Shown: one piece after another, positions 61,240 through 64,000 of the stretch
How positions within the stretch are numbered: the stretch's first letter is position 1
How the letters are laid out: each line of letters starts with the position of its first letter
DNA from: RYN-133 sp036497285
GTDB taxonomy: Bacteria > Actinomycetota > Actinomycetes > Mycobacteriales > Jatrophihabitantaceae
Length of the DNA stretch: 64,000 nt
Assembly (NCBI GenBank): GCA_036497285.1
Contig: DASXJR010000096.1
Coordinates: 1 to 64,000 of the forward strand
Reading direction: 5' to 3'
Notes under the pieces: model-generated
The model's input: the letters and a program-made list of their open reading frames with translations, nothing else
Told to the model about the DNA's origin: nothing
Databases searched by the model: none
Position numbers and translations under genes: made by a program

Positions 61240-62999
61240 TACGCACTCACGACGCCGGATCGCTCCGCGCGTCCGACGCAGGCCAGACCGTCACCCTCGC
61301 CGGCTGGGTCGCGACCCGCCGCGACCACGGCGGCGTGACCTTCATCGACCTCCGCGACGCGAGCGGCTCGGCCCAGGTGGTGTTCCGCGAAGCCGATGCT
61401 CATGCGTTGCGCAACGAGTGGGTGATCGCGGTGACGGGCGAGGTACGCCTGCGCCCCGCGGGCAACGTGAACTCGGCGATCCCGACGGGCGAGATCGAGA
61501 TCGTCGCCTCGTCGCTCGACGTGCTCAACGAGGCCGCTGCGCTGCCGTTCCAGGTCGACGAACACACCGAGGTCGGCGAGGAGGCCCGGCTCAAGTACCG
61601 GTACCTCGACCTGCGCCGGCCCGGCCCGGCCGCGGCGATCCGACTGCGGTCGAAGGTGAACCGCGCGGCGCGCGAGGCGCTGCTGGACCAGGGCTTCGTC
61701 GAGATCGAGACCCCGACGATGACCCGCTCGACCCCGGAAGGCGCGCGGGACTTCCTGGTGCCCGCCCGGTTGCGCCCGGGTAACTGGTACGCGCTGCCGC
61801 AGTCGCCGCAGCTGTTCAAGCAGCTGCTGATGGTCGCCGGCATGGAGAAGTACTTCCAGATCGCGCGCTGCTACCGCGACGAGGACTTCCGCGCCGACCG
61901 CCAGCCCGAGTTCACCCAGCTCGACATCGAGATGAGCTTCGTCGACCAGGACGACGTGATTGCGCTCGCCGAGTCGGTCATGCGCGACGTGTGGCGTCTC
62001 ATCGATGTCGAGCTGGAGCTGCCCATCCCACGGATGAACTACGCCGACGCGATGGCCCGCTTCGGCACCGACAAACCCGACCTGCGCTTCGGTCTCGAGC
62101 TCACCGACTGCACGGCCTACTTCAAGAACACCCCGTTCCGCGTGTTCCAGGCCGATTACGTCGGGGCGGTCGTCATGACCGGCGGCGCATCACAGCCGCG
62201 GCGCACGCTCGACGGCTGGCAGGACTTCGCCCGCCAGCGCGGCCACCGTGGCCTGGCCTACGTGCTCGTCGGCGACGACGGCGAGCTCGCCGGACCGGTC
62301 GCGAAGAACCTGTCGGACGAGGAGCGGGCCGGGCTGGTCGACCAGGTCGGCGCGCAGAAGGGCGACTGCATCTTCTTCGCCGCCGGGTCGGCCCCATCCG
62401 CGCGCGCATTGCTCGGCGCGACACGACTGGAGATCGGCCGCCGCAACGGGCTCATCGACGAGTCGCAGTGGTCGTTCGTATGGGTCGTCGACGCGCCGCT
62501 GTTCGAGCCGAGCTCGGAGGCCGTCGCCGCCGGTGACGTCGCCGTCGGGTCTGGGGCATGGACGGCCGTGCACCACGCATTCACCTCGCCCAAGCCGGAG
62601 TTCCTCGACACGTTCGACACCGATCCGGGCGCGGCGCTCGCGTACGCGTACGACATCGTCTGCAACGGCAACGAGATCGGCGGCGGGTCGATCCGTATCC
62701 ACCGCCGCGACGTCCAGGAGCGGGTGTTCTCGATCATGGGCCTGTCGGCCGAGGAGGCGCAGACCAAGTTCGGCTTTCTGCTCGACGCGTTCAAGTACGG
62801 CGCGCCGCCGCACGGCGGGATCGCGTTCGGCTGGGACCGCGTCTGCGCGCTGCTGTCCGGCGCGGAATCGATGCGGGAGGTCGTCGCGTTCCCGAAGACC
62901 GGCGGCGGCTACGACCCGCTCACCGGAGCGCCCGCGCCGATCACTGCCGAGCAGCGCAAGGAAGCCGGCATCGATTTCGTGCCGGAGGAGTCCGGCTGA
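61236..62999 (+). CDS. aspS: Aspartyl-tRNA synthetase
   Basis: Class IIb synthetase of the bacterial type, 587 residues: OB anticodon domain (TVTLAGWVATRRDHGGVTFI), motif 2 (CYRDEDFRADRQPEFTQLDI), the GAD insert (about 290-410) and motif 3 (GGIAFGWDRVCALL). Whether it also charges tRNA-Asn was not decided. GTG 61236 overlaps the hisS stop. A repeat element lies right after its stop. Confidence 0.96.
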   Translation: MIRTHDAGSLRASDAGQTVTLAGWVATRRDHGGVTFIDLRDASGSAQVVFREADAHALRNEWVIAVTGEVRLRPAGNVNSAIPTGEIEIVASSLDVLNEAAALPFQVDEHTEVGEEARLKYRYLDLRRPGPAAAIRLRSKVNRAAREALLDQGFVEIETPTMTRSTPEGARDFLVPARLRPGNWYALPQSPQLFKQLLMVAGMEKYFQIARCYRDEDFRADRQPEFTQLDIEMSFVDQDDVIALAESVMRDVWRLIDVELELPIPRMNYADAMARFGTDKPDLRFGLELTDCTAYFKNTPFRVFQADYVGAVVMTGGASQPRRTLDGWQDFARQRGHRGLAYVLVGDDGELAGPVAKNLSDEERAGLVDQVGAQKGDCIFFAAGSAPSARALLGATRLEIGRRNGLIDESQWSFVWVVDAPLFEPSSEAVAAGDVAVGSGAWTAVHHAFTSPKPEFLDTFDTDPGAALAYAYDIVCNGNEIGGGSIRIHRRDVQERVFSIMGLSAEEAQTKFGFLLDAFKYGAPPHGGIAFGWDRVCALLSGAESMREVVAFPKTGGGYDPLTGAPAPITAEQRKEAGIDFVPEESG

Positions 63000-63004
63000 C
63001 CCGA

Positions 63005-63061
63005 CGAAATCGGATCTGGTCTGACCCGCTCGTCACTTCGCTCCTCGGGGCCGTACTGCGA
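63005..63061. repeat. GGATCT-GTCTGACCC element, copy B
   Basis: Follows the aspS stop by 5 bp; contains CGGATCTGGTCTGACCC, CTTCGCTCCTCGGGGCC and GTACTGCGATC. Counterpart of 58197-58247. TCGGATC near its start can pair with GATCCGA just past its end. Confidence 0.6.
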
Positions 63062-63134
63062 TCCGAATCGCAAGTCCCTGGCGCGCTCGCGCGATCGGCG
63101 GGCTCCTCGCGCAAGCGCTCATCGCGGCGGCGTC

Positions 63135-63536
63135 TCACTCGCCGGTGATCAGGTGGAGCAGCGCGTGCCCGTAGGCCTCGGCCGGGTCGTCGGCGCGGAA
63201 TGCGACGTATCCGTGGGGCAGTGCGATCTCGACGAGCCAGTCCTCCTCGGTACGGGTGAGCCGGCGGAAGGTGCCGGCGAGGCGCTCACGCAGCTGCGCC
63301 TCGCTCGGCAGCCACACCGAATTGCGCGCCTCGACCGAGTCGAGCGCCCACTCGACCGTGCCGTTGAACCCGATCACCCGTCCGGACGGGAACTCGTGCA
63401 CCTCGGCAAGGACGTCAGCCAGGGTGAAAACCTCGTTGTCCATGTCGCGGTCGGCGACGACGAACCGGTCACCGGGTGCCGGGTCCCAGCGCAGCCCGGC
63501 GTCGCGCAGTTTGCGTGCGAGCGCTACGGAGATCAC
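63135..63536 (-). CDS. Small conserved actinobacterial protein, unknown function
   Basis: 133 residues from GTG 63536. Soluble, with the motifs ARKLRDAGLRWDPAPGDRF, DMDNEVFTLADVLAEVHEFP, VIGFNGTVEWALDSVE and VWLPSEAQLRERLAG. Proteins like this are found across actinobacteria; some databases carry an unsupported pilus-assembly name. GTG 63536 lies 6 nt after a minus-strand TACCGT -10, which removes the longer arginine-rich frame that overlaps rarA. Divergent from rarA. Confidence 0.75.
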   Translation of the reverse strand: MISVALARKLRDAGLRWDPAPGDRFVVADRDMDNEVFTLADVLAEVHEFPSGRVIGFNGTVEWALDSVEARNSVWLPSEAQLRERLAGTFRRLTRTEEDWLVEIALPHGYVAFRADDPAEAYGHALLHLITGE

Positions 63537-63542
63537 GGCTCT

Positions 63543-63548
63543 ACGGTA
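63543..63548 (-). promoter_or_regulatory. -10 element for leaderless gene starting at 63536
   Basis: Minus-strand TACCGT, 6 nt before GTG 63536. Confidence 0.5.
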
Positions 63549-63568
63549 GGGCGCTCGCCGCGCGGACT

Positions 63569-63574
63569 TAGGGT
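63569..63574 (+). promoter_or_regulatory. -10 element for leaderless rarA
   Basis: TAGGGT, 6 nt before GTG 63581; the divergent promoter is 20 bp away. Confidence 0.5.
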
Positions 63575-63580
63575 GGGGAC

Positions 63581-64000
63581 GTGACCCTGTTCGAGCCGGA
63601 CGAGCCGCGGACGGACCCGGCACCGTTCGACCCGGGCGCCCCGCTCGCAGCACGCATGCGGCCGCGCACGCTCGACGACGTCGTCGGGCAGGACCACCTG
63701 CTCGCCCCCGGCTCGCCGCTGCGCCGCCTGGTCGAGGGCGACGCACCGATGTCGCTGATCCTGTTCGGCCCGCCGGGCACCGGCAAGACCACGCTCGCGC
63801 TGATCGTCTCGAGCGCCACCAACCGACGCTTCGAGCAGCTGTCCGCGCTCAACGCCGGCGTGAAGGACGTCCGCGAAGTGATCGCCCGGGCCAAGACCGA
63901 GCTCACCCGCACCGGCCGCCAGACCGTGCTGTTCATCGACGAGATCCACCGGTTCAGCAAGACCCAGCAGGACTCCCTGCTCGGCGCGGTCGAGGCCCGC
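63581..64000 (+). CDS. rarA: Replication-associated recombination protein A (3' end outside window)
   Basis: The first 140 codons of an AAA+ ATPase of the RarA/MgsA/WRNIP1 family, which acts at stalled replication forks. Seen: LAARMRPRTLDDVVGQDHLL, Walker A ILFGPPGTGKTTLALI and Walker B VLFIDEIHRFSKTQQDSLL. The place after aspS is conserved in actinobacteria. The gene runs off the right edge. Confidence 0.93.
   Translation, partial: MTLFEPDEPRTDPAPFDPGAPLAARMRPRTLDDVVGQDHLLAPGSPLRRLVEGDAPMSLILFGPPGTGKTTLALIVSSATNRRFEQLSALNAGVKDVREVIARAKTELTRTGRQTVLFIDEIHRFSKTQQDSLLGAVEAR

Overview
The window is high-GC, gene-dense actinobacterial chromosome. The gene order resembles that of mycobacteria and their relatives: hisI-trpE-trpC-trpB-trpA with lgt further on; pgsA-patA-pimA-pdxS-pdxT-yebC-ruvC-ruvA-ruvB; and yajC-secD-secF-apt-rel-FKBP-MBL-hisS-aspS-rarA. 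Phosphatidylinositol mannoside synthesis genes, several F420-type (LLM) oxidoreductases and an EF-G2 gene fit Actinomycetes. No mycolate or mycobacterial signature genes are seen, so a Frankiales/Jatrophihabitans/Nakamurella-like lineage is a guess only. Many start codons lie 5-8 nt after a TANNNT -10 hexamer, so leaderless mRNAs seem to be common.

Layout. 1-2059: OmpR-type regulator (5' end missing) and its histidine kinase. 2082-9024: histidine/tryptophan genes (hisI, trpE, Trp-associated membrane protein, trpC, two anchored unknown proteins, trpB, trpA). A leaderless mini-ORF containing a Trp codon precedes trpBA. 9025-15789: accessory genes that separate trpA from lgt: a squalene-cyclase-like gene with an in-frame amber stop, an ArsR-SRPBCC pair with its operator, an LLM oxidoreductase, a 60-residue HTH protein, DUF2237, a GH25 lysozyme, an EamA transporter and a quinone oxidoreductase. 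15821-18025: lgt, a VIT1/CCC1-type transporter and a secreted beta-barrel protein. 18054-24299: an operon that starts at a TetR-type palindrome and encodes an APH-like kinase, an acyl-CoA dehydrogenase (together like the two halves of ACAD11), TetR, LLM oxidoreductase, SDR, a second kinase-like protein and a FabG-like SDR.

24395-28634: a 1056-residue protein that joins a cytoplasmic class III nucleotide cyclase, one membrane helix, a seven-repeat beta-propeller and an SBP_bac_5 solute-binding domain. It lies next to a Crp/Fnr-type cyclic-nucleotide-binding regulator and a small membrane protein. This is the best candidate for an undescribed signalling system. 28651-34788: a membrane protein, ffh, a large inverted repeat, two secreted proteins and EF-G2. 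34930-46919: PIM synthesis, LemA-like protein, DUF3048 lipoprotein, vitamin B6 genes, a DUF4129-MoxR-DUF58 membrane cluster, yebC and a phosphoesterase lipoprotein. 46920-55708: esterase, M50 protease, ruvC, a TPR-like gene, ruvA, ruvB, yajC, secD, secF and apt. 55744-64000: rel, FKBP, MBL hydrolase, hisS, aspS, a small conserved protein and the start of rarA.

Three families of short intergenic repeats occur in two copies each: a 68-bp nested palindrome (40408-40475 and 58257-58324), an AATCG hairpin (37631-37680 and 45957-46004) and a GGATCT-GTCTGACCC element (58197-58247 and 63005-63061). The first two show paired changes that keep base pairing. No tRNA, rRNA, CRISPR array or insertion sequence was recognised.
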